The position numbers were made by a program, and so were the translations under genes. From contig JACZJJ010000142.1 in the NCBI GenBank assembly GCA_014860625.1, forward strand, positions 1-44,646: a stretch of DNA of 44,646 nt. Reading direction: 5' to 3'. The notes under the pieces are model-generated. The model was not told the origin of the DNA. It ran no database searches and was given only the letters and a program-made list of their open reading frames with translations. Position 1 is the first letter of the stretch, and each line of letters starts with the position of its first letter. Origin of the DNA: Bacteroidales bacterium (lineage in GTDB: Bacteria > Bacteroidota > Bacteroidia > Bacteroidales > FEN-979). Positions 33,087 through 40,312 of this stretch are shown piece by piece.

Positions 33087-34129
33087 AATGAATGTCAATA
33101 CCAGATTGGAATATTCAGCTCGGGCATGATGCCGCCGGCTGGATGGAGTATCAATGGCTTACCTGCTCAATGGTCAGTTAGTGCTACCAACGAAGCCAGT
33201 GGTGAGGTTCCTGAAGCAAAATTCACCTATGTTAGCGGTACTTCTGTGACCCGGCTGATCTCCTATGAAATCGATCTGACCATCAACAATTCTGATGTTG
33301 GTGAAGATGAATTCCAGATCTGTTTCTACCTGGATGGAAACATGTACAACATCGACTTCTGGTACCTGGATGACATCCTGCTGTTGAACCAGCTGAACCT
33401 GGATGCCAGTATGACCGGCATTTCAACTCCTACTTACATCAACGGACCTGAAGATGTTACCGGGCAGATCATGAATGTTGGCCTCACGACCATCACTTCA
33501 CTGGATATGGACTGGCAGGTGAACAACGGCCCGATTCAGAGCACCTTCATTGACGGCCTTTCCATCAACTCGCTGGATACATACAACTTTACATGCGATC
33601 AGCAGGTGGCCGTTCCTATAGGAACCTATACACTCAACGTGTGGATCAACAAGGTGAACGGAGTGAAGGATGATGACCAGTCGGGCGACTCCCTTTCGAA
33701 ACCGTTGATTCGTGTGAGCAATGTCATCCCGAAGAAGCCCTGTTACGAAGAATTTACCAGTTCCACCTGTGCACCGTGTGCCAGTTTCAACACAGGGTTT
33801 GTTTCATGGTGCTGCATGTCATTGTTTTTGAGTACCTGACAGCTCATAGTGTGTACGAGATTGATCTGATCTTTGCCGTTGGCCAACAAGAGAACAGCCT
33901 TGAAGCCATGCGTGTGTATCCCAATCCGACATCCGGGACCATTTATATCATGGGTGCACAGAACACGAGGGTATCTCTCTATTCGCCCAGTGGAACGCTG
34001 GTAAAATCGGTTGAGATCTTCAATGCCCCCTCATTCAACATTCCTGATGTTTCTAACGGGGTCTATATGCTGCGGGTTGAACGCACGAACGGAACTGTAA
34101 TTCAGAAGAAAATTGTGGTTGTAAAATGA
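33087..34129 (+). pseudogene. Decayed T9SS cargo gene (anchor J - CARDB-like - Omp28 remnant - sorting domain)
   Basis: The frame from 33087 has no start or signal peptide and enters mid-domain with MPPAGWSINGLPAQWS, the tail of a choice-of-anchor J domain (WYLDDILLL). A CARDB-like beta domain follows (NLDASMTGI to PLIRVSNV). Then comes EEFTSSTCAPCASFN, the diagnostic start of an Omp28-related thioredoxin-like domain, which breaks off after about 20 residues at a stop (33837-33839). In another frame, from about 33860, an intact T9SS type A sorting domain appears (MRVYPNPTSGTIYI to KKIVVVK, ending 34129). Thus the 5' end, most of the Omp28 domain and the frame are lost. Neither open part can make a secreted protein alone. 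Confidence 0.85.
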
Positions 34130-34149
34130 CCGGTTCTTTTTAAAATAGC

Positions 34150-34180
34150 GGGGTGTCTCTTATGTTGAGGCACCCCTTTC
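34150..34180 (+). terminator. Hairpin terminator between convergent genes
   Basis: A 10-bp stem GGGGTGTCTC/GAGGCACCCC (one G-T pair) with a TTATGTT loop is followed by TTTCT. It sits 20 nt after the sorting-domain stop codon and 18 nt before the end of the convergent DsrE-like gene. Confidence 0.65.
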
Positions 34181-34197
34181 TATATCATGGAGATCAA

Positions 34198-34698
34198 TCA
34201 GGTAAAGATGATCTGGGTCTGGAGGCCACCGCACATTTCATAAAACTCACCGATTGTAAGCACACCTTTTACACCATCCCACAAATCGGTTTTCTCCAGT
34301 TTGAACATGTCCATAGCCAGTTTGCAGGCATAGATCTCACCTCCGCCGGCTTCGATCATCTCGAGAAATTCGGAAACGGGAGGAATATCCAGCTTTTCCA
34401 TTTGGCTCCGCATCATGGCCGACACACCTGCTTCAACACCGGGAAGGGTTCCCAGCAGAGTGGGGAAGGGGAGTCCGCCGGGCATGCGCATGGCAGGATT
34501 GCCAATCGTCCCGGTCTTCAGGCTGTTCATGAATTTTTTCGTGATGCCATCCAGTCCGAAGAAGGTGAAAAAGACTTTGGTCTCTATTCCTTCCATCACG
34601 GCACCATTGCTCATCACAAGGGTTGCATATACATCCTCAATGGTGCCCTTGGCACAGATGATGCATACTTTTTTCAGGGGATGTTCTTCTTTTGTCAT
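34198..34698 (-). CDS. DsrE/DsrH-like sulfur-relay family protein
   Basis: A 166-residue DsrE-fold protein: KKVCIICAKGTIEDVYATLVMSNGAVMEGIETKVFFTFFGLDG (strand, helix, strand) at the N-terminus, an insertion with RMPGG and LPGVEAGVSAMMRSQM, and the conserved motif GGGEIYACKLAMDMF near residue 115 with the candidate persulfide-carrying Cys. The form with the helical insertion is the DsrE2/DrsH-like type found with sulfur-oxidation and sulfurtransfer genes. It is the last gene of the module with the TusE/DsrC-like gene 48 bp upstream, consistent with passing persulfide sulfur between the two. Confidence 0.88.
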   Translation of the reverse strand: MTKEEHPLKKVCIICAKGTIEDVYATLVMSNGAVMEGIETKVFFTFFGLDGITKKFMNSLKTGTIGNPAMRMPGGLPFPTLLGTLPGVEAGVSAMMRSQMEKLDIPPVSEFLEMIEAGGGEIYACKLAMDMFKLEKTDLWDGVKGVLTIGEFYEMCGGLQTQIIFT

Positions 34699-34746
34699 TT
34701 TTTTCTTTTTTATAAGAGAGCCGCAGTGAATTGCGGATCCTGATTG

Positions 34747-35058
34747 CTATACACACGACGCCGGCTTCGGAATCCCGGCGATTTTGGCGGCCTTTTTCAT
34801 TGGAGCACCGGGGAAAAGCTGGTAGAATCCTTTGATGTCAATGATTCCTGAGTTGCCGACTGAACGGATGGTAATGCTTTCCGAGTTGGCTTGTTTGTTG
34901 CGAATAAATTCACAAACAGCCAGGTGTTTGTCTGTGAGGTCGATGTTCTCCTCTTTGGCAATCTCCCTGGCAATTTCTTTGGTCCACTGAGAGGCATCAG
35001 TCATGTATCCCTCTTCATTTACGTCAACAGTGGTTCCTGCATAAACTTTTTGTGACAT
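34747..35058 (-). CDS. TusE/DsrC-family sulfur carrier protein
   Basis: The 103-residue protein has the TusE/DsrC fold and the C-terminal swinging arm IAGIPKPASCV with the penultimate Cys102 that carries persulfide. In true DsrC a second Cys lies 11 residues earlier in the arm (CRIAGLPKP); here that position is Ala, so the protein cannot form the trisulfide of dissimilatory sulfite reductase and is a single-Cys TusE-type carrier. Conserved elements include VDVNEEGYM, WTKEIAREIA and FYQLFPGAP. No dsrAB genes are visible. It starts under a promoter overlapped by a CRP/FNR-like palindrome. Confidence 0.9.
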   Translation of the reverse strand: MSQKVYAGTTVDVNEEGYMTDASQWTKEIAREIAKEENIDLTDKHLAVCEFIRNKQANSESITIRSVGNSGIIDIKGFYQLFPGAPMKKAAKIAGIPKPASCV

Positions 35059-35066
35059 AACAATTC

Positions 35067-35094
35067 AATTTTAGATTTACAATTTTAGATTTAC
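35067..35094. repeat. Two copies of AATTTTAGATTTAC (2 x 7 nt units)
   Basis: A 14-nt direct repeat in the leader of the dsrC-like gene, which can be read as alternating AATTTTA and GATTTAC heptamers. GATTTAC also occurs upstream of pdxJ. Confidence 0.7.
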
Positions 35095-35107
35095 GATATT
35101 TTGATCA

Positions 35108-35125
35108 TTGTGAATAGAATCACAA
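35108..35125. promoter_or_regulatory. Perfect TTGTGA-N6-TCACAA palindrome (CRP/FNR-like operator)
   Basis: The 18-bp site is a perfect inverted repeat with the classic CRP-family half-site TGTGA. It overlaps the -7 element of the dsrC-like gene (CAAATATA on the plus strand, 35123-35130). The position over the start region suggests repression rather than activation (inference). Confidence 0.6.
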
Positions 35126-35130
35126 ATATA
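35123..35130 (-). promoter_or_regulatory. -7 promoter element for the TusE/DsrE genes
   Basis: On the minus strand TATATTTG, full consensus, 64 nt upstream of the ATG at 35058. No TTTG -33 element is seen. Confidence 0.55.
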
Positions 35131-35166
35131 AAAAGATATTTTTAAGTATCTATATAATTACGTATA

Positions 35167-35748
35167 TTATTTTTTATTTATCTCTTCCAGAAGTCGCAAC
35201 GAATAACTCAGTGATTTACGAACCTCTTTGGACCGCATCTGTTTGAACAGCTGCCAGAAGGATTTGTCGTCCAGTTTGTCATCCATCCTGACATCCGCGA
35301 TGGCTTGAGACATCTTAACAAAGGCATCCACCGTATCTTTGTTGGTCAGGTTTTTGCCGATGGTTGTGAAGCTCTCCAGGTAGCCTTTTTCATCCAGCTC
35401 ATGCATTTTATTGATGACATCCAGTCCAACCTGACGGATGATAGGACTCAGATCCTGTGCAAGATCCTTGGCGCTCTCCATCAGTTCAACCATCTCTCCA
35501 AATGTGCTGAGATTCCGAACCAACTTGATCAAAAGGCATTGAATGCCGCACGGGTCCAGTTCGATACCGGCTTTATCAAGAGCGGATACGGTACTGTTGA
35601 AGGCATCTTTGGATATCAGGGAGACATCTTTTATAAGGTCATCCAACTCCTCCTGTTTCCGGTGCTGGGTCTCAACGAATTCGAGAACTCTGTCCAGTTT
35701 ATGGCTGAGTTCATCGATCTGTTCCTGTATGTTCTTTTCTTCCATCAT
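35167..35748 (-). CDS. DUF1641 domain protein
   Basis: A 193-residue mostly helical protein. The first 50 residues form an amphipathic coiled-coil stretch (IQEQIDELSHKLDRVLEFVETQ), followed by a helix bundle with LDPCGIQCLLIKLVRNLSTFGEMVELMESAKDLAQDL around 67-108, the part that places it in DUF1641. These proteins are frequently encoded beside SQR-like or formate dehydrogenase flavoproteins. Here it follows the SQR-like gene by 8 bp, so it may be an accessory or membrane-docking subunit of that flavoprotein. Function is not known. Confidence 0.85.
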   Translation of the reverse strand: MMEEKNIQEQIDELSHKLDRVLEFVETQHRKQEELDDLIKDVSLISKDAFNSTVSALDKAGIELDPCGIQCLLIKLVRNLSTFGEMVELMESAKDLAQDLSPIIRQVGLDVINKMHELDEKGYLESFTTIGKNLTNKDTVDAFVKMSQAIADVRMDDKLDDKSFWQLFKQMRSKEVRKSLSYSLRLLEEINKK

Positions 35749-35756
35749 CCAATGTG

Positions 35757-36986
35757 TTAGAGTTTCTTACCGGCCATGGTCATCTTGGAGTCAATTGGCA
35801 TCTCTTTTCCCTTGAGAAGTATGTGCCAGTAAATCCAACGGAAGAGCAGTTTGCCGTAGTGGTTCATGCGGGTCTCCTGCAGCAGTCCGAACGGCCCGAT
35901 GCCCGGAAGCGGAAATAATCCGGGCAGCGGCTCTGTATCGTAATTGAAATCGATCAGCGCTCCTTTCCCAAAGCCTGTCTCAATGTAACAGTTGGAATGC
36001 CCGTCGTAAGACGCCGTGAAAGGCCTGTTCTCGATAGCGCACAGAAGATTCTCCGTCAGGATATCGGCCTGGAAATGGACCACCGATCCGGCTTTCGAGG
36101 TGGGGAAGTTTCCGGCATCGCCAAGGACAAATACATTCGGGAAATCTACGGATTGGAGGGTGTGCTTGTCTGCCTTCACAAATCCCATGTCGTCGCCTAA
36201 TCCACTTGCTTCAATCACCTCATCTCCTTTGTGGACAGGGATCGAAATCAGTACGTCATATGGAACCTCACGCTCATCGTAGGAGATGAGTTTCTTCGCT
36301 TCGCTGTCAACCCGTTCCAGGTAGAAGTCGGGGATGATCTTGATGTTCTTATCCTCCAGCATGGCTCCCAGAACCTTTGCTGCACGCGGTTTGGTAAACG
36401 CACCCGACATCGGGGTTACATAAGAGATGTTGACCTTGTTGCGAAGTCCGCGTTCCACAAAAAAGGCATCCGCGAAGAAGACAAACTCCAGGGGGGCAAC
36501 CGGACATTTGATAGGCATATCGGCGATGTTCAGGACCAATTCGCCTCCCTGCCAGGTCTTGAAAAAGTTAGCCAGTGCGATCGCTCCGTCGGGGGTGTAA
36601 AAATCAAAAATGCTCTTTTTCCACTCAGGGCCAAGCAATCCCGGAGTCTCTTCGGGTACCACACGGGTTCCGGTGGCGATCACCAACAAATCATACTTCA
36701 GTACAATTCCGTCTGCCAGTACTACCAGGTTGTTTTCCGGATCGATCTTGTCAATCTTCTGGATGATCAGGTTAACTCCGAAAGGGATGAAGTTGTTCTT
36801 TGGCTTGACAACATCCTGTTTTTTGTAATGCCCAAAGGGAATAAACAGAAATCCGGGCTGGTAGAAATGGGTCTTTTCCCTGTCCACCACAGTGATTTCC
36901 CACTCATCCCTTTCCAGTTCATGCCGCATCTTGTTAGCCATGATGGTACCGCCTGTACCACCACCTAAAATCAAAAGTTTTTTCAT
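35757..36986 (-). CDS. Sulfide:quinone oxidoreductase-like flavoprotein
   Basis: A 409-residue FAD-dependent oxidoreductase. FAD binding is shown by LLILGGGTGGTIMANKM (GxGxxG near residues 8-13) and the second site ATGTRVVPEETPG near 104. The conserved cysteines C161 (IKCPVAPLEF) and C333 (SNCYIETGFG) are 172 residues apart, as is the redox-active pair of archaeal SQR, so sulfide oxidation to polysulfide is likely. The FAD/quinone tail has NVFVLGDAGNFPTSKAG. A C-terminal amphipathic stretch (WIYWHILLKG) could dock on the membrane. It leads an operon with DUF1641. Alternative: an SQR-like protein of other thiol substrate. Confidence 0.85.
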   Translation of the reverse strand: MKKLLILGGGTGGTIMANKMRHELERDEWEITVVDREKTHFYQPGFLFIPFGHYKKQDVVKPKNNFIPFGVNLIIQKIDKIDPENNLVVLADGIVLKYDLLVIATGTRVVPEETPGLLGPEWKKSIFDFYTPDGAIALANFFKTWQGGELVLNIADMPIKCPVAPLEFVFFADAFFVERGLRNKVNISYVTPMSGAFTKPRAAKVLGAMLEDKNIKIIPDFYLERVDSEAKKLISYDEREVPYDVLISIPVHKGDEVIEASGLGDDMGFVKADKHTLQSVDFPNVFVLGDAGNFPTSKAGSVVHFQADILTENLLCAIENRPFTASYDGHSNCYIETGFGKGALIDFNYDTEPLPGLFPLPGIGPFGLLQETRMNHYGKLLFRWIYWHILLKGKEMPIDSKMTMAGKKL

Positions 36987-37042
36987 GTGGTTAAGCTTTG
37001 ATATGATTTAATGGAAGATCGTGTCAGTGATTTAAACATCGA

Positions 37043-37050
37043 CAAAATTA
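37043..37050 (-). promoter_or_regulatory. -7 promoter element for the SQR-like operon
   Basis: On the minus strand TAATTTTG, a consensus match, 57 nt before the ATG at 36986. It overlaps the left arm of the palindrome at 37047-37066. A second candidate, TAAATTTG, lies at 37084-37091. Confidence 0.45.
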
Positions 37051-37066
37051 CATATAAATATGTAAT
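37047..37066. promoter_or_regulatory. Palindromic operator candidate for the SQR-like operon
   Basis: Perfect inverted repeat, arms ATTACATAT and ATATGTAAT separated by AA. It covers the end of the -7 element and the spacer of the promoter, the usual position of a repressor site. AT-rich palindromes of this size are bound by ArsR-type and similar dimeric repressors, including sulfide-sensing ones; the regulator is not encoded in this window. Confidence 0.55.
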
Positions 37067-37128
37067 GATGTATGTCTCTATAACAAATTTAGAATAATTT
37101 TATACAACCAGGAAAACTGGATGTTACA

Positions 37129-37151
37129 AATTTCACAGAAACCGTGAAATT
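37129..37151. promoter_or_regulatory. Inverted repeat AATTTCAC-N7-GTGAAATT
   Basis: Perfect 8-bp arms with a 7-nt spacer in the 195-bp gap between tatA and the SQR-like gene. No T-run follows, so a terminator is unlikely. It may be a second operator or a structured 3' end of the tatA transcript. Confidence 0.4.
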
Positions 37152-37181
37152 GCTGGGAATGAGGGCGATTAAAGCGATTGA

Positions 37182-37418
37182 TTATCCGGCCGGATCTGTG
37201 GGAGGAGTCTTTTTCTCAGAGGTAGGTTTATCCTTTGAGATATCTTTTATCTCATCATCCATTCCCTGAATGCCATCTTTGAAGCTTTTCACACCTTTTC
37301 CGACGCCTCTCATCAGCTCGGGAATTTTTTTACCGCCAAAAAGCAACAGCACGACAAGAACGATCAGGATGATCTCCGTAGTGCCAAGTCCGAATATTAG
37401 AAACATATCATTGAACAT
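37182..37418 (-). CDS. tatA: Sec-independent translocase protein TatA/E
   Basis: A 78-residue single-pass protein: short N-terminus with [39 protein letters not shown], i.e. the TatA transmembrane helix, the conserved FGGKKIPEL hinge and the amphipathic helix, then an acidic/Lys tail. TatA forms the pore complex with TatC (8 kb away). The ATG at 37418 is preceded by AAGGAGGAG, a strong Shine-Dalgarno sequence unusual in Bacteroidota, which decides the start against a longer frame reaching 37499. Its own TACCTTTG promoter element lies at 37444-37451, just after queA. Confidence 0.92.
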   Translation of the reverse strand: MFNDMFLIFGLGTTEIILIVLVVLLLFGGKKIPELMRGVGKGVKSFKDGIQGMDDEIKDISKDKPTSEKKTPPTDPAG

Positions 37419-37443
37419 GGTCTCCTCCTTGTTTGATTCGATA

Positions 37444-37451
37444 CAAAGGTA
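37444..37451 (-). promoter_or_regulatory. -7 promoter element for tatA
   Basis: On the minus strand TACCTTTG, full consensus, between the queA stop at 37474 and the tatA ribosome-binding site. Confidence 0.55.
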
Positions 37452-37473
37452 ATAAAAAACATTTCTATGTTTG

Positions 37474-38694
37474 TTAGTGAAGAAACAAACAGCTGTCACC
37501 GTAACTCAGAAACCTGAATCCGTTTCTTATGGCCTGTTGATACACCTCTTTCCACTTCTCTCCCAGAAATGCGGCAATCAGCATCAGCAGGGTGCTTCGG
37601 GGTTGATGAAAATTGGTGACCATCCCTGTGATCATCCGGAACCGGTACCCGGGAATGATCATCAGCCGGGTGGAAGCTGTGATGTGAGTAACTCTTGTTC
37701 GTTCCATCCTCAGGAGCAACGCCTGAAGGGCAACCTCGACGGGAATAAGCGGGTTACCGGTTTCAATGTACGGATCCCACTGACCGATATCAGTCGGGGA
37801 TGATTCGGGATGATTGATTTGCCTGACTCCAAGCCAGTACAGACTTTCCAGTGTCCTGACGGAGGTTGTTCCAACGGCAATGACCGGATTCGGAATATGG
37901 GCAAGCAGATGCCTGATTGTTCCGGCCTCTACAATAATCTGCTCCTGATGCATCACATGTTCCGACAGGTTGGTGGTGGAAACCGGCCTGAATGTCCCCA
38001 ACCCGACATGCAATGTAACCTGTTCCTTCAGGATGTTTCTTTTGGAGAGACTCTCCATCACGTTGGAGGTGAAATGCAGTCCGGCGGTAGGAGCTGCCAC
38101 CGATCCCTCCTGATGGGCATAGATGGTCTGGTAACGCAGGATATCTTCTGCCTCATCTTCTCTGGAGATATAAGGTGGGAGTGGGATCCTGCCTGCCGCT
38201 TCAAGAACTTCCCCGAACCTGAGCCCGCCATCCCAGGAGAAGAGCACGGAGAAGGTCCCGTCGTCCATGTCGCCTGTTCTTTCAGCATGGAGGGTAACAT
38301 CAGCTCTGGAAACAGTTATTTCCATCGTCAGCATTCCGCTTTTCCATCGTTTGGCATTCCCGATCAGGCATTTCCATGTAACCGGACTGTCTTGCTGAAA
38401 CGCCTGATTGATCTCACGGGTAGGCTTGATGGGCTCCAGGCAGAAAACCTCGATATGTGTTCCGCTTGCTTTCTGAAAAATCAGCCGGGCCCGTATCACT
38501 CGGGTGTTGTTAAACACCATCATGCTCCCGGGTTCGAGGTAGTTTGCAATATTGTTGAACGTCTCTTCCCGGATTAAGCCTCCAACCGAACAAATCAACC
38601 GGGAGGCATCCCGCTCAGGTAACGGATGCTGGGCAATCCGGTCGGTGGGAAGATCGTAGGCGTAATCTTCTATATTTATCTCGGGAATCATCAT
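37474..38694 (-). CDS. queA: S-adenosylmethionine:tRNA ribosyltransferase-isomerase
   Basis: QueA transfers and isomerises the ribosyl group of SAM onto preQ1 in tRNA, the penultimate step of queuosine synthesis. The protein (406 residues) has [22 protein letters not shown] at the start, [14 protein letters not shown] near 60, the [18 protein letters not shown] segment near 196 and [12 protein letters not shown] near 227, all family hallmarks. It is longer than the E. coli enzyme by about 50 residues, as other Bacteroidota QueA are. Two adjacent ATGs (38694, 38691) are possible starts. It is divergent from pssA. Confidence 0.95.
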   Translation of the reverse strand: MMIPEINIEDYAYDLPTDRIAQHPLPERDASRLICSVGGLIREETFNNIANYLEPGSMMVFNNTRVIRARLIFQKASGTHIEVFCLEPIKPTREINQAFQQDSPVTWKCLIGNAKRWKSGMLTMEITVSRADVTLHAERTGDMDDGTFSVLFSWDGGLRFGEVLEAAGRIPLPPYISREDEAEDILRYQTIYAHQEGSVAAPTAGLHFTSNVMESLSKRNILKEQVTLHVGLGTFRPVSTTNLSEHVMHQEQIIVEAGTIRHLLAHIPNPVIAVGTTSVRTLESLYWLGVRQINHPESSPTDIGQWDPYIETGNPLIPVEVALQALLLRMERTRVTHITASTRLMIIPGYRFRMITGMVTNFHQPRSTLLMLIAAFLGEKWKEVYQQAIRNGFRFLSYGDSCLFLH

Positions 38695-38770
38695 CGGGCA
38701 TGTAAAATTAGGGAAAATCGGGATGACGGTCTGAAATAGTCTGTATCTTTACAACAAGAACTTCAATGCT

Positions 38771-39520
38771 ATGACCTGGAAACAACACATCCCAAATACC
38801 CTTACTGCCTTTAACCTGATCGCCGGGTTGATAGCGATCACGCTGATTATGGAAGGGGAGCTGGCAATGGCTTCACTTTTCATCTTTATTGCCGCTCTGT
38901 TTGATTTTCTCGACGGTACGGCTGCACGGATTCTGGATGCCCGGTCGGAGCTTGGCAAACAGCTCGACTCTCTTGCCGACCTGGTCTCCTTTGGCGTAGC
39001 TCCCGGTCTTATTATGTTCCAACTCCTGTCGAAGGGTTGCGAGGGTAGTTGCAATATCCTCGAACAACATCACATCACTCCTTGGTTTGCTCTTCTGATT
39101 CCGGTTTGTGCCGCTTTCAGGCTGGCGAAATTCAACATCGATCTCACCCAGGAAGAACATTTCATCGGGATGCCTGTCCCTGCAACCGCCATCTTTTTCG
39201 CATCCATTCCATTGATCCTTTTTTACCAGTCTGCTCAGTTCTCTTTGGTACCCCTCGATTTCTTTACCGATTTCTTTTCAAACTCGCGGGTGTTGGCAGT
39301 TCTCACGGTACTATTTTCCTACCTGATGGTTTCAGATTTTCATCTCTTCGCCATGAAATTTAAAAAGATGGGGTGGAAAGGGAACGAAATGCGCTACATT
39401 TTTCTCATCCTGGCAGCAAGTTACCTGCTGCTGTTCTCCTTGTGTGCCATTCCGCTGATCATTCTGACTTACTTTGTGCTCTCGCTCTTTTTTCAGAAGC
39501 GAATAGCGAATAGTGATTAG
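38771..39520 (+). CDS. pssA: CDP-diacylglycerol-serine O-phosphatidyltransferase
   Basis: The enzyme makes phosphatidylserine, precursor of phosphatidylethanolamine. The 249-residue membrane protein has the CDP-alcohol phosphotransferase motif: D-G-T-A-A-R-I-L-D-A-R-S-E-L-G-K-Q-L-D-S-L-A-D near residues 49-71, i.e. DGxxAR(x8)GxxxDxxxD, with about eight hydrophobic helices around it. The last residues RIANSD and the stop codon are read from the start of a GAATAGC heptamer array, so the natural C-terminus was probably altered slightly by the repeat. A weak TATCTTTA element precedes it. Confidence 0.93.
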   Translation: MTWKQHIPNTLTAFNLIAGLIAITLIMEGELAMASLFIFIAALFDFLDGTAARILDARSELGKQLDSLADLVSFGVAPGLIMFQLLSKGCEGSCNILEQHHITPWFALLIPVCAAFRLAKFNIDLTQEEHFIGMPVPATAIFFASIPLILFYQSAQFSLVPLDFFTDFFSNSRVLAVLTVLFSYLMVSDFHLFAMKFKKMGWKGNEMRYIFLILAASYLLLFSLCAIPLIILTYFVLSLFFQKRIANSD

Positions 39521-39528
39521 CGATTAGG
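39501..39528. repeat. Heptamer array, four units GA(A/T)TAG(C/T/G)
   Basis: GAATAGC, GAATAGT, GATTAGC, GATTAGG in tandem. The array spans the 3' end of pssA, including its stop codon, and ends 25 bp before the lptB stop codon. Confidence 0.8.
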
Positions 39529-39553
39529 GTCTTTGAATTGCCGGGTTCATTCG

Positions 39554-40279
39554 CTATCTCCGAAGCTCAAAATTCTGTCCCAGGTATACTTTACGTACAT
39601 GTTCATCCTGTGCCAGCTCGTCGGATGAGCCGCTGCGGAGGATACTGCCTTCAAAGAGGAGGTAGGAGCGGTCGGTGATGGTGAGGGTTTCATGCACGTT
39701 GTGGTCGGTGATGAGCACCCCGATGTTTTTCTCTTTCAACTTGATAACGATCTGCTGGATATCTTCCACGGCAATCGGGTCGATACCGGCAAACGGTTCA
39801 TCCAGCAGGATAAACTTTGGATCCACGGCCAGGCACCTGGCAATCTCTGTTCTGCGGCGCTCCCCTCCCGAAAGGGTGATCCCAAAGCTCTTTCTGACAT
39901 GCTGCAGACCAAATTCGTCCAGCAGCTTCTCCAGCCTCTCCCTCTGCTGAACCTTTGTCAGCTTGGTAAATTCAAGAATGGCTTTGATGTTGTCTTCAAC
40001 GGTCATTTTCCTGAAAATGGATGCCTCCTGCGGGAGATAACTGATTCCACGCTGGGCTCTCCGGTACATCGGTTCGGCTGTGATGTCGAGGTCGTCAAGA
40101 AAAACGTTCCCGGCGAGGGGCTTGATCAATCCAACGATGATGTAAAACGACGTTGTTTTGCCGGCACCGTTCGGGCCCAGCAGCCCAACGATTTCACCCG
40201 GCTCCACCTGGATAGTCACTTCGTTGACGACAGTCCGTTTCCGGTATTTCTTGATAATTTTTTCTGTGCGAAGGATCAT
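39554..40279 (-). CDS. lptB: LPS export ABC transporter ATP-binding protein
   Basis: LptB is the cytoplasmic ATPase of the LptB2FGC complex that extracts lipopolysaccharide from the inner membrane. The 241-residue protein has Walker [10 protein letters not shown] near 35-43, Q-loop YLPQEASIF, signature LSGGERRR near 138, Walker [14 protein letters not shown] and switch His in TDHNVHETL. The [18 protein letters not shown] stretch is distinctive of LptB among ABC proteins. Neighbours are not lpt genes; kdsD-like isomerase lies downstream of the cluster on the same strand 3 kb away, so the two LPS genes are in the same neighbourhood. Confidence 0.94.
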   Translation of the reverse strand: MILRTEKIIKKYRKRTVVNEVTIQVEPGEIVGLLGPNGAGKTTSFYIIVGLIKPLAGNVFLDDLDITAEPMYRRAQRGISYLPQEASIFRKMTVEDNIKAILEFTKLTKVQQRERLEKLLDEFGLQHVRKSFGITLSGGERRRTEIARCLAVDPKFILLDEPFAGIDPIAVEDIQQIVIKLKEKNIGVLITDHNVHETLTITDRSYLLFEGSILRSGSSDELAQDEHVRKVYLGQNFELRR

Positions 40280-40312
40280 GGTCTCAGATTATGGTACAAA
40301 AGTAACGAATCC

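Noticed and set aside
33126-33839. A 237-codon frame considered as an intact secreted protein.
   Set aside because: No signal peptide, begins inside a domain, ends 20 residues into an Omp28 domain, and the sorting domain is in another frame; treated as a pseudogene.
37810-38577. A 255-codon plus-strand frame opposite queA.
   Set aside because: Shadow of queA, which has intact family motifs across the region.
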